Below, piece by piece: positions 37,514 through 49,100 of a stretch of 64,000 nucleotides of DNA; position 1 is the stretch's first letter; each line of letters starts with the position of its first letter. The DNA is from Zeus faber (taxonomy: Eukaryota; Chordata; Actinopteri; Zeiformes; Zeidae): NCBI GenBank assembly GCA_960531495.1, contig OY482851.1, forward strand, positions 24,226,533-24,290,532, in the 5' to 3' direction. The position numbers and the translations under genes are program-made. The notes below the pieces were generated by a model. It was not told the origin of the DNA. It saw nothing but the letters and a program-made list of their open reading frames with translations, and did no database searches.

Positions 37514-39172
37514 GAATGCCATGCCATGTACAAGCCTTGACTACCAAAAACACCAGTGAATCAATTGAACGTGTCTTTAAAAGGCATTGGATCCATGAAC
37601 ACATTATTGAGCATCACGCCTCATTACTTGTGAAGATGGATGACAGTGGACTGTCAGCAGCGATGGCCAAAATGGAATGGAACAAAATAGAAAAGAGCAG
37701 AATATAGCAGGCAGTAGGTGATATTGACAGTCAAATATGATATGAATATCAAATATGAATCAAATGCATAAATACCGAAATCCCCCAACGTCCCATTAAG
37801 CATGTCTAATTTCTTGATGAATGTAAATGTTCAATTTAACATTAATGACAGTGAATAGGTTGGTCATATGTTGAGCAGATAGTTCAGTATGTCACAGTGT
37901 TCGCTTCCAGATTGCCCATCCCTAGAATATACAAAAGAAACAGGATCTTTGCTATGATAATTGAATAATGACATTATAAGTGACAGAACGCAAAACACAG
38001 CGAGGGGGTGCCGGTGAACCTTGTGTAAATGAGGTTTACGTCTGGTGTCACCCACCGCTTTAATCGTAGGCCAAGTGTACCGCTCCGTTTGTTTGCTTGT
38101 GTCTGTGTGCTTGTGCGAGAGGGATCACTGAACCTTGCACCCTCTCCAACATTCGATCAGGTTGACATGATGTAGGGGCACAGGTCCAGTTCCATCCATT
38201 TCCCCCTAAAACAGCGGCCTACAGGTAGCAACAACAACATCTCATCTCGTGCTGTGGGCAGTGATGCTTCACTGCGGCTCGGCCGCTTGTTATCTCACAG
38301 CAGACAGCACAGGACACAACCTATCACACTCATATCTCATTCATTATGCTGTGATTTCAATCCGGAGCCCAATCACGAGCGACACAGACTCTGAATCAGC
38401 AAGTTCTTCAGGTTGCAACAGAGATAAAATGTGATAAAAGACTAAGAAAACTGCCGGTCATTTGTTGCCCCGGTTCGAAGCCAAAAGCCATTTCGCTGAA
38501 GGGGCCGTTGGAAATATGCGGCCATTCTGGACCGCATATTAAAAGCTCAATCTAAATCGAGAGGCATTTAAACATGCATTAAAGAAATATTGCCAGATGC
38601 CATTGGCTAGGAATATTTTCGGTTTTAGTTTGTTTATTTTTAGACAAATGTCTCGAGCACACACTGGCAGCGTAGTTCTTATGGATGGTTTTAAAGTGCT
38701 TTATAGTGTCAGCAATAGAGGCTTGGAAGGGTTTCAGTAGCAGTCTGGCTTTGTAGCCGTACAGTATCATAGGATGTGCAGAGGAAAAGGTACGAGTTCT
38801 TCTGATGAGTGATATGAGAAATGGACAAGTAAATATAAAAAGCTGTGCCCTTGTCATTCCACAGGACAGAGTTATTGTAAGCAGTTCTTGATGATTAATG
38901 GAGTGGTATTGCAGGGTGAGAATTTGAAATCCACTTGCAGATGAACTCTATCTTGGATCCAACGGCATACAAATACCCTGTCTTGTATGCCAAGCCTGCT
39001 GACAGCACAGGTAAAAAAACAATTCGGCGATGAACAACTAACTTTAGTTTAGGGTTAACACGGTGGGAAAAGACAGAAAAGTTAGCTTAATATTATTAAG
39101 ATGTTATGAACCAGCCAATACAAAGACGTCAGAATTACATTTGACAGGTTTTCATATTTGTTTTTCATACAT

Positions 39173-39405
39173 GGTGTGGTGTGGGGATGGTGTGGTTTGA
39201 GCAGCCACACCTGACCTGGGTCTAGGTAATTGAGGCCCAGGATCAGAGTGGCCTCATTGATTGGTCTAAAGAGCAACAGGTAAAACCCCCATCCCCACAC
39301 ACACTCAGGGAGGAGCGCTTGTCATGACACATGTCCATCTGCTCCAGGCCTATTCCACCTAGCCCCCTCTCTACAATAAACTATGACTCTACAACCCCCT
39401 CAACA
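39173..39405. repeat. Possible solo LTR (dispersed repeat, copy B)
   Basis: This segment matches 20541-20750 in the same orientation. It begins around TGTGGGGATGG, carries AATAAA at about 39375, and can be read as ending in CA near 39405. That TG...AATAAA...CA layout is what an LTR of about 230 bp would show. No flanking duplication was recognised and no internal region is attached, so the call is tentative. Confidence 0.4.
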
Positions 39406-40122
39406 AACCGCAAACTGAATTTCACTTTGTTCAACATGCAATTATAACGCTAATGCTAAAAACAGCCCTTACAAAGGATGTGATCAGATCTAAAATCACA
39501 TGTGAAACCCATGTATTCCCATAAATCCCAGGTGCCAACTGGTGCCCTGTAAAAAAAACTAAATCTAACCCTGATTCACATGAGTTAGGGTTTTATATTG
39601 CATCGCTTAGCCCCATACAAAGGTTTCACATGTGTTATACATAGTTTTCACGTGTAAATTTGATTCAAAAATACTAATTTTATCAAAAGTGATTAATCAT
39701 GTGGCTGTGTGACTTTGCCCCGAGTTTGTGATCCTCGCTCAACCGTCTGAGAGAGAGAGAGCTCTGGTGCATCCATCCATCATGCCACCTCAGGGAGTTC
39801 TTCCTCTGCCAGGGGACTGTCCGGGGAGATGTCCCCAAACAACGTGCCCACGACACGACCACTGGCACAGGTCAGCTGCCACCGACACCCCGGCCCTGAT
39901 GAGCGAAATAATCCCCAGTAAAATAAACACCTAAATTCCATACCCAACACCAAAAAAGCAGCAGCAAAGTGAGAACAGCACAACACACCTTGAGGCCACA
40001 GCTCCTTTCGTTTGTGCGTCCATATCACAAGTTTAGATTGTAAAACCAACCATAAAACATCCAGCTACAAATAAATGCAACAATAAGAACATCTAACCTT
40101 TCTCAGAGTACTGGATGTATGC

Positions 40123-40123
<1 letters not shown>

Positions 40124-40205
<82 letters not shown>

Positions 40206-40250
40206 AGTGTGTGTGTGCGTGCGTGCATGCGCGTGTGTGCGCGTGTGTGC
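40124..40250. repeat. (TG)n microsatellite with TGCG variant tail
   Basis: About 77 bp of pure TG, then TGAGTGTG and TGCGTGCATGCGCG variants. Confidence 0.95.
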
Positions 40251-41427
40251 ACCCGTGCCAACACATTAGGGAGGACACTGTGCGGCTTCTCCTCACGTTT
40301 CCAACCAGGCAGCGGGATCACGCTTCGAGGTGTCAAAGATCCACCGTCTTTTGTGCTGAGCTTGCCAATTCCAATTTATCCCATTAACCTCCTACATTTT
40401 TATTAACTAGCGGCTCGGATCACAGGAGCATCAATAGCTCTGCCAGCAGGTGACAGAGCTCCTCTTAGAAAAACAGTCCCGCCTAAAGATCCACTCATAA
40501 TTGGATATTCTATGGCTGGGAATTCCGCATTGTGGGCCTCTAGAAAGTCCTTTAATTTTCAATTTGGAGTCAACAGAGTCAACCACATCCGTATTTTTCG
40601 TCTCTTACTGTTTATCTCCCTAACCGTCACCTCCAGAACCTGCTGTTTGCAGACTGAACAAAGCAAGGTTCGACTGTTCTTCACCTTGATATAAGTCTGT
40701 GCGCTGTGCTTAGGGTAACTATGTGGGAAAGGTTAACGATTTTATTGACAAACGGAGTCTTAAAAACTCACTTCTGACTAAAAACTGAAAACATTTCCAT
40801 CTAAGCATATGGAAGGTGGACAAAAACACAAAAACACTTCAGCTACTGTATTTGTCACATACATATCCAGTGAAATATATGCAGTGAAATGTCTTTGCAG
40901 CGCAACTGGAGATTAGTCACTAAACCGGACATAATAGCTAACCTAATTTCTACCTAGCTGACTAACTGAAACAAACTAATTCCTAAAATGTAAGGCAGTT
41001 TGTGTATAGAATAATATAAATAAAATAAAAATATAAAATAAAATAAGACTCAAAAAGGTTATTCAGAGTGGGGGTACAAAATAGAAGTAAAGGGATAGAG
41101 TTATGTATAAAGGATAGGCGATTCGTATATACGGATATGAACAGTAATTCTAATAGTTCTAATTCTAATAGTTGTCCTAATTCTAATCGTCAGTAGTTCT
41201 TAATATATTTTACAATCTGATATTACTGGTTTGTATGTAAGTATGGATATTCCATAATGCTGTTCAAAGTTTTTATTTAATAAAACATTTATAAAATGAA
41301 TATATCAAACTTAGAAATGTCCTTTTTTCAACACCGCGTCATGACCCCAAAATTTAGATTATTTGACATATGACTTTGACTTAAAGAACATATACGATGA
41401 AATGTTCATGCAACCTCCATATCAATT

Positions 41428-41737
41428 TGTAACTAGTGTCTGCGCGGTAAATTGCTGGACCAGTAAGCAGGTTTGCAATGTACACAGTCTTTTCTGGGCA
41501 TTTATTTCAAAACAGAAATGTCTACAGTCTTTTCAGACCACCAAAAACTTTAGTTCTGGGCACATAAGCTACTACGCCACAATAGAGGAATGGAGCCCAA
41601 CCACACTGTGAGTTGAAAACACAGCAGCTTTTAAACACTCTAATTACCTTAATCTCCTGCAGGTGCGACCCCTTTCAATTGCCAGTGCTGGCTCTCTCCA
41701 CCTGCAAATGCTGCTAAAACCCCTCCCCACTGCCACA
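41428..41737 (-). repeat. 3' LTR of the Gmr1-like element
   Basis: Starts TGTAACTAGT and ends CTGCCACA on the plus strand. It is similar along its length to 44010-44367 (shared GCAGGTTTGCAATGTA, ATTTCAAAACAGAAATGTC, ATCTCCTGCAGGTGCG and TTGCCAGTGCTGGCTCTC). A purine-rich GGTGGAGG just inside, read on the minus strand, could be the polypurine tract. Confidence 0.75.
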
Positions 41738-42130
41738 TACCTCCACCACGCGACTTAGACCGGGGAACCAACCACTGATCCAGGAGTTCGTCAACCCGGG
41801 GCACTCGATAGGCATCAAACTTTTACACATCATCCACCCTGCGATAGTCCACACAGAATTGTATAGACCCATCAGGCTTTGATAACAGCACAATAGGGCT
41901 ACACCATTTGCTGTTGGACACTCACTCCCATGTCTAACATGGCCTTGATCTTTGCTTGCACCACCTTTCTCTTGTGCTCAGGCAGGGCCTTAAATGTACC
42001 GTCACCGATGGGAATGCTTTGGCGTGGTGGTCTATGAGGGTGGTGCCCCCTGGCAAGGGGGAGAAAATATCAGCAAACAAATCAGGAATCTCTTCTCTCT
42101 GGCCCAGTGAGAGATGGTCATCACAAGGGA
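41738..42130 (-). pseudogene. Reverse transcriptase N-terminal fragment of the Gmr1-like element
   Basis: On the minus strand, a linker ending with DIFSPLPGGTTLIDHHAK leads into a degraded RT start, including [17 protein letters not shown] (about 41860-41890) and a following FDAY..P..DELLDQ-type stretch. These are the first conserved RT blocks of Ty3/gypsy elements. In-frame stops and frameshifts break it. The catalytic YVDD region and RNase H are absent because the LTR starts about 20 codons later. Confidence 0.75.
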
Positions 42131-42225
42131 CCCTGGTTGATTGATTCGACTTTGGGACCTCTGGTCCGAACTCATCTCGCTCCACTACACTTGTTGCCAG
42201 AGAGACAGGGGCTCCCTCCATGCTC

Positions 42226-42447
42226 TTAGAAGGGTGAGGTGGTAAATATGAGTAGCCCCTCCTCTGAGCGTACAATCTTATAATCAACATCCACCACATG
42301 CCATCTGACCACAAAGGGCCCTTTGGAACTAGACATGGGAAATAAAATGAAGACCTTATCTGCCACTAAGAATTGTCTCTGCTGAACCCTGCTGTCATAC
42401 AGGCGCTGTTGCCGTTCCTGTGCCTGAAGCAAATTCTCCCGTGACAA
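42226..42447 (-). pseudogene. Integrase C-terminal segment of the Gmr1-like element
   Basis: The minus-strand frame contains ENLLQAQERQQRLYDSRVQQ and then FLVADKVFILFP and GPFVVRWHVVDVDYKIVRS. This is the typical Ty3/gypsy integrase C-terminal pattern: a helix rich in Q/E/R before a GDxV-type SH3-like fold. It lies downstream of the core fragment and upstream of the RT fragment on the same strand. Confidence 0.8.
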
Positions 42448-42579
42448 CTGTCCAAGTGTGCAGAATTTTGCTCTAAGTCCAGGACGTACTGAACCTAATT
42501 TTTTGTTGTGCTTGGACCTCCCTCCCAGCTTTCCTTAAGCAGGTCCAACACACCCCTGGGCTTTCTACTCAAGAGAAGC

Positions 42580-42990
42580 TCAAATGGAGAAAATCCCAAG
42601 ACCTATGGCACCTCCTGCAAATAACAGAGGGTCCAACCACCTATTCCAATTTTGGCTATCCTTGTGAATTAGCTTACAAACCATGCTCTTCAGCATTTTG
42701 TTGAAGCGTTCCACCAGACCATCTGTCTGGGGATGGCACATGCTGGTTCGAATGGAGTGAATACCCAACAGTTTGTACAGTTCCCTGAGTGTGCGTGACA
42801 TAAATGAAGTGCCTTAATCAGTCAGAATCTCTTTAGGATTCTGACTCAGGAGATTAAACATTACCTTAAACAGAGCCTGTGCAACACTTTACACTTTACA
42901 GAGATGCTACACAGGGGAGCTTCTTTGGGATACTGTGTTGAATAATCCACCACTACTAACACAATGTATGTATCCTCGTGCACTCCGGTC
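42580..42990 (-). pseudogene. Integrase core fragment of the Gmr1-like element
   Basis: The 73-codon minus-strand frame at 42580-42801 holds MSRTLRELYKLLGI and the diagnostic HPQTDGLVERFN block with the catalytic glutamate region. Upstream, to about 42990, broken frames keep a VVVDYSTQYP-like first aspartate motif and an ILTD-like second aspartate motif. Stop codons separate the parts, and the zinc-binding HHCC domain was not seen. Confidence 0.8.
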
Positions 42991-43559
42991 TAATGACCCA
43001 ATGGATCAGGGTCTGCGTACAGCCTGAATCCAACCGAGCCTGGTGTTTACTCCTTTGTATATTTACTGTTATACTGTTTGTCCCTCCTGGACCAGGAGAG
43101 GGGGCCAGCGACCCGGACCACTTGTCCCTTCTCCATCAGGGGATGTGTCCGGCCGATGGCAAAAGCAGCACACCTGTCCTGGTCTCTGAGGGGTCCCCTG
43201 TGGGTCCAAAGCAGAGGACGCTGAGGCTGGGCCCTGTGGGGAGGAAGGGAGAGAGGGGTTAGGCCATGGCATGGGCTGTTATGGGGAAATAATGGGGAAA
43301 CAAAACTGTGGGTGTGGGTGCTCTCTGGGCGGCTCCTCCTTGGAGCTGGTGTGGGTCTGGATCCAGTGTGGCACCTAATCTTCTAAGACGGGTTGCGTGG
43401 GAGGAGGGCAAATATTTTCTCCATCCCGACCTTTTATTGGTTCAGCCGCTCTACGCTGAGGTCCAGCTGGGTCTGGTTGGACCAGAGGCTCAGGCACTCC
43501 TTTCTCAGTCTGTTCAGCTCACCTCGTCCTGCACTTGCAGTGCTGACAGCTGCTGGTGG

Positions 43560-43900
43560 GGTCATTCCTATGTTCCCAGGGTCTATTTTCCCGGGGTCCT
43601 ATGTTCCCAAGCTCAATATAGCACATAATGGGTTAGGGTTAGGGTTAGGGGTTAGGGTTAATAATTTGACCCGGAACACCAAAGATGTAACAATATTTTT
43701 AGAGACCTTCAAAATCTAATTAGATGATAACCATTGGTTTTGTTGTGTTTATATAGCTGTTTTGAGTCCTTGTTCCAATAAAAAAAAAAAAGGATATTAT
43801 TTATGAAATATTTTAACTTGAAACAGAATATTGAACTGGGGAACAAAGGACCTTGGGAACTTAGGACACTGGGAACATAGGACCCTGGAAACCTAATGCA
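43560..43900. repeat. Inserted cassette: minisatellite arms around a telomere-type repeat
   Basis: CCTATGTTCCCAGGGTC-type units at 43568-43612 face inverted units GGGAACATAGGACCCTGG-type at 43847-43890. Between them lies TTAGGG-type repeat at 43630-43660. The unit matches the minisatellite at 26.03-26.36 kb. It sits where the 5' part of the retroelement's internal region would be, so it was probably inserted after the element. Confidence 0.65.
43630..43660 (+). repeat. Short interstitial telomeric repeat (TTAGGG)n
   Basis: Five TTAGGG-type units, one with an extra G. Vertebrate telomere repeat within a chromosome arm. Confidence 0.9.
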
Positions 43901-43901
43901 T

Positions 43902-43934
43902 CTCCACTAGACGGCGAAGAGCCGTCTAGTGGAG
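43902..43934. repeat. Perfect 14-bp inverted repeat, 5-nt loop
   Basis: CTCCACTAGACGGC, loop GAAGA, GCCGTCTAGTGGAG. It lies directly beside the right arm of the minisatellite/telomere cassette. Confidence 0.95.
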
Positions 43935-44009
43935 TAGCAGTCTAGCATCTAGTAGAAATTCACCCTGTCCTCCTGTTTGTCCGTCAGTTGATCCTGTCAA
44001 CTATACCAC

Positions 44010-44186
44010 TGTAACGAGTCTCTTGTGTCTGTGGGGTAAATTGATGGACCAGGAAGCAGGTTTGCAATGTATACATTTTTATTCTGGGTGTTTATTTCAA
44101 AACAGAAATGTCACCAATCTTTTCAGACCACCGGAAACTGTTCTTGTCAGCACAGCTCTCCCGACAGCGAGCCCAGCCTCGCTGTC

Positions 44187-44240
<54 letters not shown>

Positions 44241-44367
44241 CAGAGATAGAGATGAAAACACAGCAGCTCTTAATCACCTCAATCTCCTGCAGGTGCGTCC
44301 CCTTTCTGTTGCCAGTGCTGGCTCTCCCCACCTGCAGATTCCGCCAAAAACACTCCCTACTGCCAAA
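44010..44367 (-). repeat. 5' LTR of the Gmr1-like element, with hairpin and (GA)n expansion
   Basis: Starts TGTAACGAGT and ends CTGCCAAA, matching the other LTR. It differs by an inserted perfect 16-bp hairpin (44156-44193) whose right arm runs into (GA)n up to about 44233, which makes this LTR about 48 bp longer. Confidence 0.75.
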
Positions 44368-44369
44368 TA

Positions 44370-45935
44370 GTTTAATAAAGAAATATCATTGATTCTATCT
44401 GTGCCCTACGGAGACATGACTTTTGCCGTTGTTTACATTCATAACCAGACACACTATCGCAGGTGGGATTAACATCTTGAAACTTGACTAAAATTAGACT
44501 TATCGTCCCATGCTCAGCTTAAAGTTAATCGATGTCAAACTCTGGAAAAGAAACAGGGGTCCCAAAGATCACAGCACATTTTCCCTCTCCAATTTATGCA
44601 GCGGTAATTGTTTCTTTGTACAATGACAAATTAAATCACGATAATTCATTTTTATCCATTATAGAAAAGCTAATTAATGGGTCATCCTATTCAATCAAGC
44701 GTCTTTTTTGACTTATCTTTTATGACTCTTTCCTCTGTGAGCATAAACATGATTAAAGCATTTTCCTTTCCCAATGATTAATTGAGCCTCCAGTTACACC
44801 CCTGTGTACTTTTGCTCACATTTAATTAAGGCTCATTATTTTACAGAATGTCTTTCGTTAACAGATATATTACAGGTACAATCCACAGATTACAGTGCTC
44901 TGTTGAAATGATCAATTTCGCAATAAATTTTACTTTAGGATTTATCGACCATGCAGCAGAGTGGGATGTTGTGCCGTTATTCAAGAGGAAAAGCCTCCAG
45001 TTCTTTGACGATGAAGGAGTTTGGGGAGGCCATGGTGGGAGGTTGAGTGGAGGGAAGTTTGATTAGCAGTGGGGAAATTATCATCCTGGAATATGGGAAC
45101 ATCATCAGGGAACAGTGTTTGGACCATACGGTGCTGCCCGTCTTGTAAAATCGTCTCATCTTTCTTGGCCGCCACATCACTTTGCAGAAAATTATTGGAC
45201 CCGATGACTCCCACGTGATGGCTTCCTGCAACCCTACAGATCCCCCAGCATGTTTAAAGGAAAACCTTTGCGAACAAACATAAACCCGTCCAATTGGATG
45301 ATAGAGGGTGAAATATGACTCATGAGATCATACAACTATTTTCAATCACGCAGGCCTCCAGGTTTTGTGCTCCTTCCTCCAGCTTATGGATCTTGCCTGC
45401 GATGGCCTTGGTTACAAACTGTTTCCATATGGCAGCTTTGCCATAAATTCCAGCATGTGTAGCTCACAACCTGTAGTTTGTATTGAGGCTCACTGAGGAG
45501 CTGATTCAATTCGGAGGTCATTTTCAAGGCTTTACCATTATGGTTTTTATTCACTATCTTGTTAAGTGTACACTCTGAGTGTCTCTCCCTTTTGGTGAGC
45601 TTCACCTTGCGACGCTGAGTCTCTTTGCTGAAGCTGTTTGTCCACGTTTGTCACATCAGGTCTTTTATGACTGTTTCCGCTGTGTTTTATGTGACAAATA
45701 CACCTGCATTTTTTGCGCTGTTGGCTCGTGTTGGTTTGAAAACTCATATCAAAGTGCTGATTGTCAGAACTCTTATCGCCGACATTCTGCTGCTAATTGA
45801 CAATCAACTTAATGTGACTCACCAGGGCAGCTGCATTTGCAATTGTAATTATGATTATTTTTCACATGACCTTTCTGTTATGTAGTTCCCCTGTATTAAG
45901 CTATTCACTGTTACCCACAAAAATACTTTTCTTTA
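44370..45935. other. Intron 2 stretch, nothing supported
   Basis: AT-rich unique DNA with TAATTA-rich patches near 44630-44790. No coding exon or bounded repeat was recognised. Confidence 0.5.
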
Positions 45936-45939
45936 AATT

Positions 45940-46113
45940 ATATAAATGCTTTTCTTGATAGTGACAGTGTGGGGAAGGGGGAGATGGCAAGGGAAAGGAA
46001 GGTTGACATGCAGCAAATGGCCACATGCTGGAATTGAACTGCTCCTGCCGCTGCAGTGAGGACTCTGCCTTGTATATGGTACTCTCTACCTGGTGAGCCA
46101 CCAGGGCACCCCC
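45940..46113 (-). mobile_element. tRNA-derived SINE
   Basis: On the minus strand it starts GCCCTGGTGGCTCACCAGGT (A-box-like TGGCTCACCAGG), followed by a B-box-like AGTTCAATTCC. It continues through GGCCATTTGCTGCATGTC and a pyrimidine-rich CCTTTCCCTTGCCATCTCCC-type body to a CACTGTCACTATCAAGAAAA tail. This arrangement matches a widespread fish tRNA-SINE. It has no coding capacity; the short frames inside are incidental. Confidence 0.8.
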
Positions 46114-46119
46114 AACATG

Positions 46120-49100
46120 ATATAAATCTGATTCGAAAGCAAAACAATTTAACAAATTATTTGGCATTTTTGATAATGTCACTTTTAGGGCCCTTTTAAA
46201 AATCAACACTATATTGCTACAGTATTGCACTTTACCTGCAGCCTGGCATGTACAACTAAACTGAAATCAGTTTGACACTGGTTAAACACAGCACACAATT
46301 ATATAAATAAACCTGTGAGACACTTTTTTGATTGCTGTTGCTACGTTCTCTCACTTCTAAAAATAATCTGGAAAAGCTGAAATGCAAAGTAAAGTAAACA
46401 AGTATCATCCATTTAATGAACTCGTGCATTTAAATTGAGACAACAAACAACTGTGTTGGGTTTCTTTTTTATTCCAGTTGACATAGCAGCTTTTTGCATC
46501 TAATACAAAGCCGACCATATTGAATTGCACATCTAAATAAATACAAATAAAGTAAAACCAACAAAGAAATCTGTTCAGATCCAAAGAGCAAGTAGTGCAC
46601 ATTAACCTCAACAAATATTTAATTCTATTCAAGTGGTTTTATTTGTTGTTGCTAGAGGAGGTGTCCGTCGTTTAATTTACAATCTGTAACATCCACCCTC
46701 TCTCTGGAAGCGGTCAAGGGTTTTGGCCGTGGAACAGCTGTTACGTGTAAAAACAATAGTGAATCATCAATTTATCAGTTATCTACGAAAATTAAAGGCT
46801 TGTTTGTTATTCATATATTCCGCCGTACAGTCAAAGGCGAATAAAATGAAACAGTGTTGTCTTTACGTAATGTTCGCCAAAGAAAATTGGGCACCCGGCA
46901 GGCACTGGGTTCAATCTCTTGAGCACACACAATCGGCATCTGATGTTTGACATGATGGTAATCCTTAATAACACGGACTAAGGAATTCTACAGATGGGAT
47001 TTTAAGCATTCTGTCGCCATTGTGAAGAGAAAACTGCTTCTTTGACTTTAAAACAAAATGTATGCACCCATACATTTTTTGTTTGGAGAGCTTAAGTTAT
47101 AAATCAGAAATATATTTTTTTGTAATTTGCTATATATATGACATAGGATTCTACGTATACATATCATTAACAATGCACCAGAATTAAAATTCCTGAGCCA
47201 ACCACTGGATACCAAGTGGGCCTACTGATTTTTTTTTTACATTTATTTGACAACGAGGTGTTGGAGCCATCAAGATCAACACAGTCCTCCATCAACTCCA
47301 TCCTCCCCACAGCAGCTAAATACCATTGCATAAATTTGATGAATTTTGCTTTTGATTTTGTGTGAGAAAATACATCCATATCATACCTTTTGGATCGATA
47401 TCACGCTCAGTTTTAGCGGTGATGCCAACTGGTTCATTCTGCTCTGTTAAAAGGAATCAGCGCCATCAGGGTGATTGGGCGGCGGCTATTTAACGTCCTG
47501 CTGTCTAGAAAAAACGCCCGTGAAGCAGAGACCGCAGCACTCGTGTGGTGTTATCAATTTGGCTGACATCGGAAGCGGATGCTGCAATCAATGAAAGATT
47601 TGCACCTCACGAAGCAGGAAGAAAGTGCAGGCTTATAAATAGCAGATTCAGTATTTGAATGAACCTTTCTCAGCACAGAAATGTGTAATGTAGTCGTGAG
47701 AAGATCTGCCGACAAGTTTAAAGAAAAGTATCCGCACTCACCGTGGCTCGTTGTTTAAACTTGGATTATTGATAATGCCTTTAAAGAAGTGTAATAGTTT
47801 TGCGGCTCGCGTACAGCCCAAGGACGTTATCTCCGCTGCGAGAGCGCACCATCACTGTCTCTAGCGTGTGTCTATCGATTCCAAACCAGAATTGACTGTG
47901 AGTCCAGCCAGAGGCAAAGAGGGTTTGTGTTCCAATTATGAAGTGCTCTTTAACCTCACTCCGTTGACAAGTCCGTTCCAAAGACCCCCCCCTCGGAGCT
48001 GAAAATCCTCCTCCTAACCCTCGTTGATCCTACGTGTGGATTTATTTAGCCCTCTGGTTCGCTTTGCCAACATGACACTTTGTGCGCTGACCCTGCCCTC
48101 GTTATGGTGACCCAAGGTCAATTTACACACAGACATAGACACATGGTCACATAGTGAGGCAATCTGAGTCTTGTGACTCGATTTGAGAAGTAATCATGAT
48201 CCAGAGGAACCACCCCAGCAACACATCGCCATTAACCCTAACATTCATGTTTTTTGACGGTGGGAGGAAACCGGAGCGGAAACACACGCAAACACGGGAA
48301 GAATGACAGATAGCTCTTCACAAGAGGGGACATTCTAAAAAGCTAAATGTAGTTCGATTTTACCCAGTTGTAGGACACCCTGGGTACTGCGATGAAAAAG
48401 AATAATTTAATATCAGTAGAATAGATTTTTTTTTTATTCATTCAGGCTGAAAATTCCAAAGAATCCTGGAGCTTAATGAGCCGATATTGCACAAAAACAT
48501 TTCAAAATTATATCACAAACTGGAGCTCATAGACTTACAAATCACAAAATCACAAATCACACAAAGTTCAGAGGTTCAAGAAATTTGGAAATATCTTTTA
48601 TTTATGCATGAACTGAACTACATGCAGCCAAATTAAGGTACTTTTTCCCCATGAAGGCAATCGACTATATTTTTGACCCATATTTATGATTTTTGATTCA
48701 CTTCAAATTTGCAACGGTGGTTCAACACACATTCCCCTGTGACCTGAATAAATTTGTTTTTATCTTTTTATTTATTTAGATTTTGGCCCCTTTAACCACA
48801 TGAAGATCACATTAGACACATATTAAGCTGTGAGCTTAATGTGCCGCCAAAATCTGTCTGTCAATGTGCAGATCATCAAACTGTCCCACCTACAGCAGAA
48901 AAAGCTTTCGTCGGAATTAGGGCTTCCGCGTACACTACATGCATTTTTGAATATCAACGGCAACTGCAGAGTACTGCGACCACGTCCTTATTCATATGTT
49001 AATCAGGAGCAAATAGGGAAAAAATCCTGTGCATTCGAAGCATGAAATTAAAAACAACAACAACAACAAAAACAATGCCCAGTAGGCTACAAATCCATGA

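Larger units (their letters stand above)
41428..44367 (-). mobile_element. Degraded Ty3/gypsy LTR retrotransposon, Gmr1-like (integrase before reverse transcriptase)
   Basis: Two direct LTR copies flank a minus-strand internal region. From its 5' to 3' end the strand encodes a broken integrase core, an integrase C-terminal segment, a linker and then the beginning of reverse transcriptase, after which the 3' LTR follows at once. Ordinary Ty3/gypsy elements place integrase last. Integrase first is the order known from Gmr1-type elements of fish and other deuterostomes. The copy is inactive: frames are broken, most of RT and all RNase H are missing, and a capsid/protease region is not recognisable. 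The putative 5' LTR is bounded internally by a TGG-starting stretch that could be a primer-binding site. Five-base flanks do not match. Confidence 0.75.

Noticed and set aside
42978-43262. Gag zinc knuckle of the Gmr1-like element
   Set aside because: A cysteine-containing minus-strand frame is present, but the CX2CX4HX4C spacing is not.
41423-44372. Target-site duplication for the Gmr1-like element
   Set aside because: CAATT on the left and TAGTT on the right do not match well enough; the flank may have mutated or an LTR edge may be off.
45901-46230. 109-codon minus-strand protein
   Set aside because: It overlaps the tRNA-derived SINE and includes its A/B-box region; not a gene.
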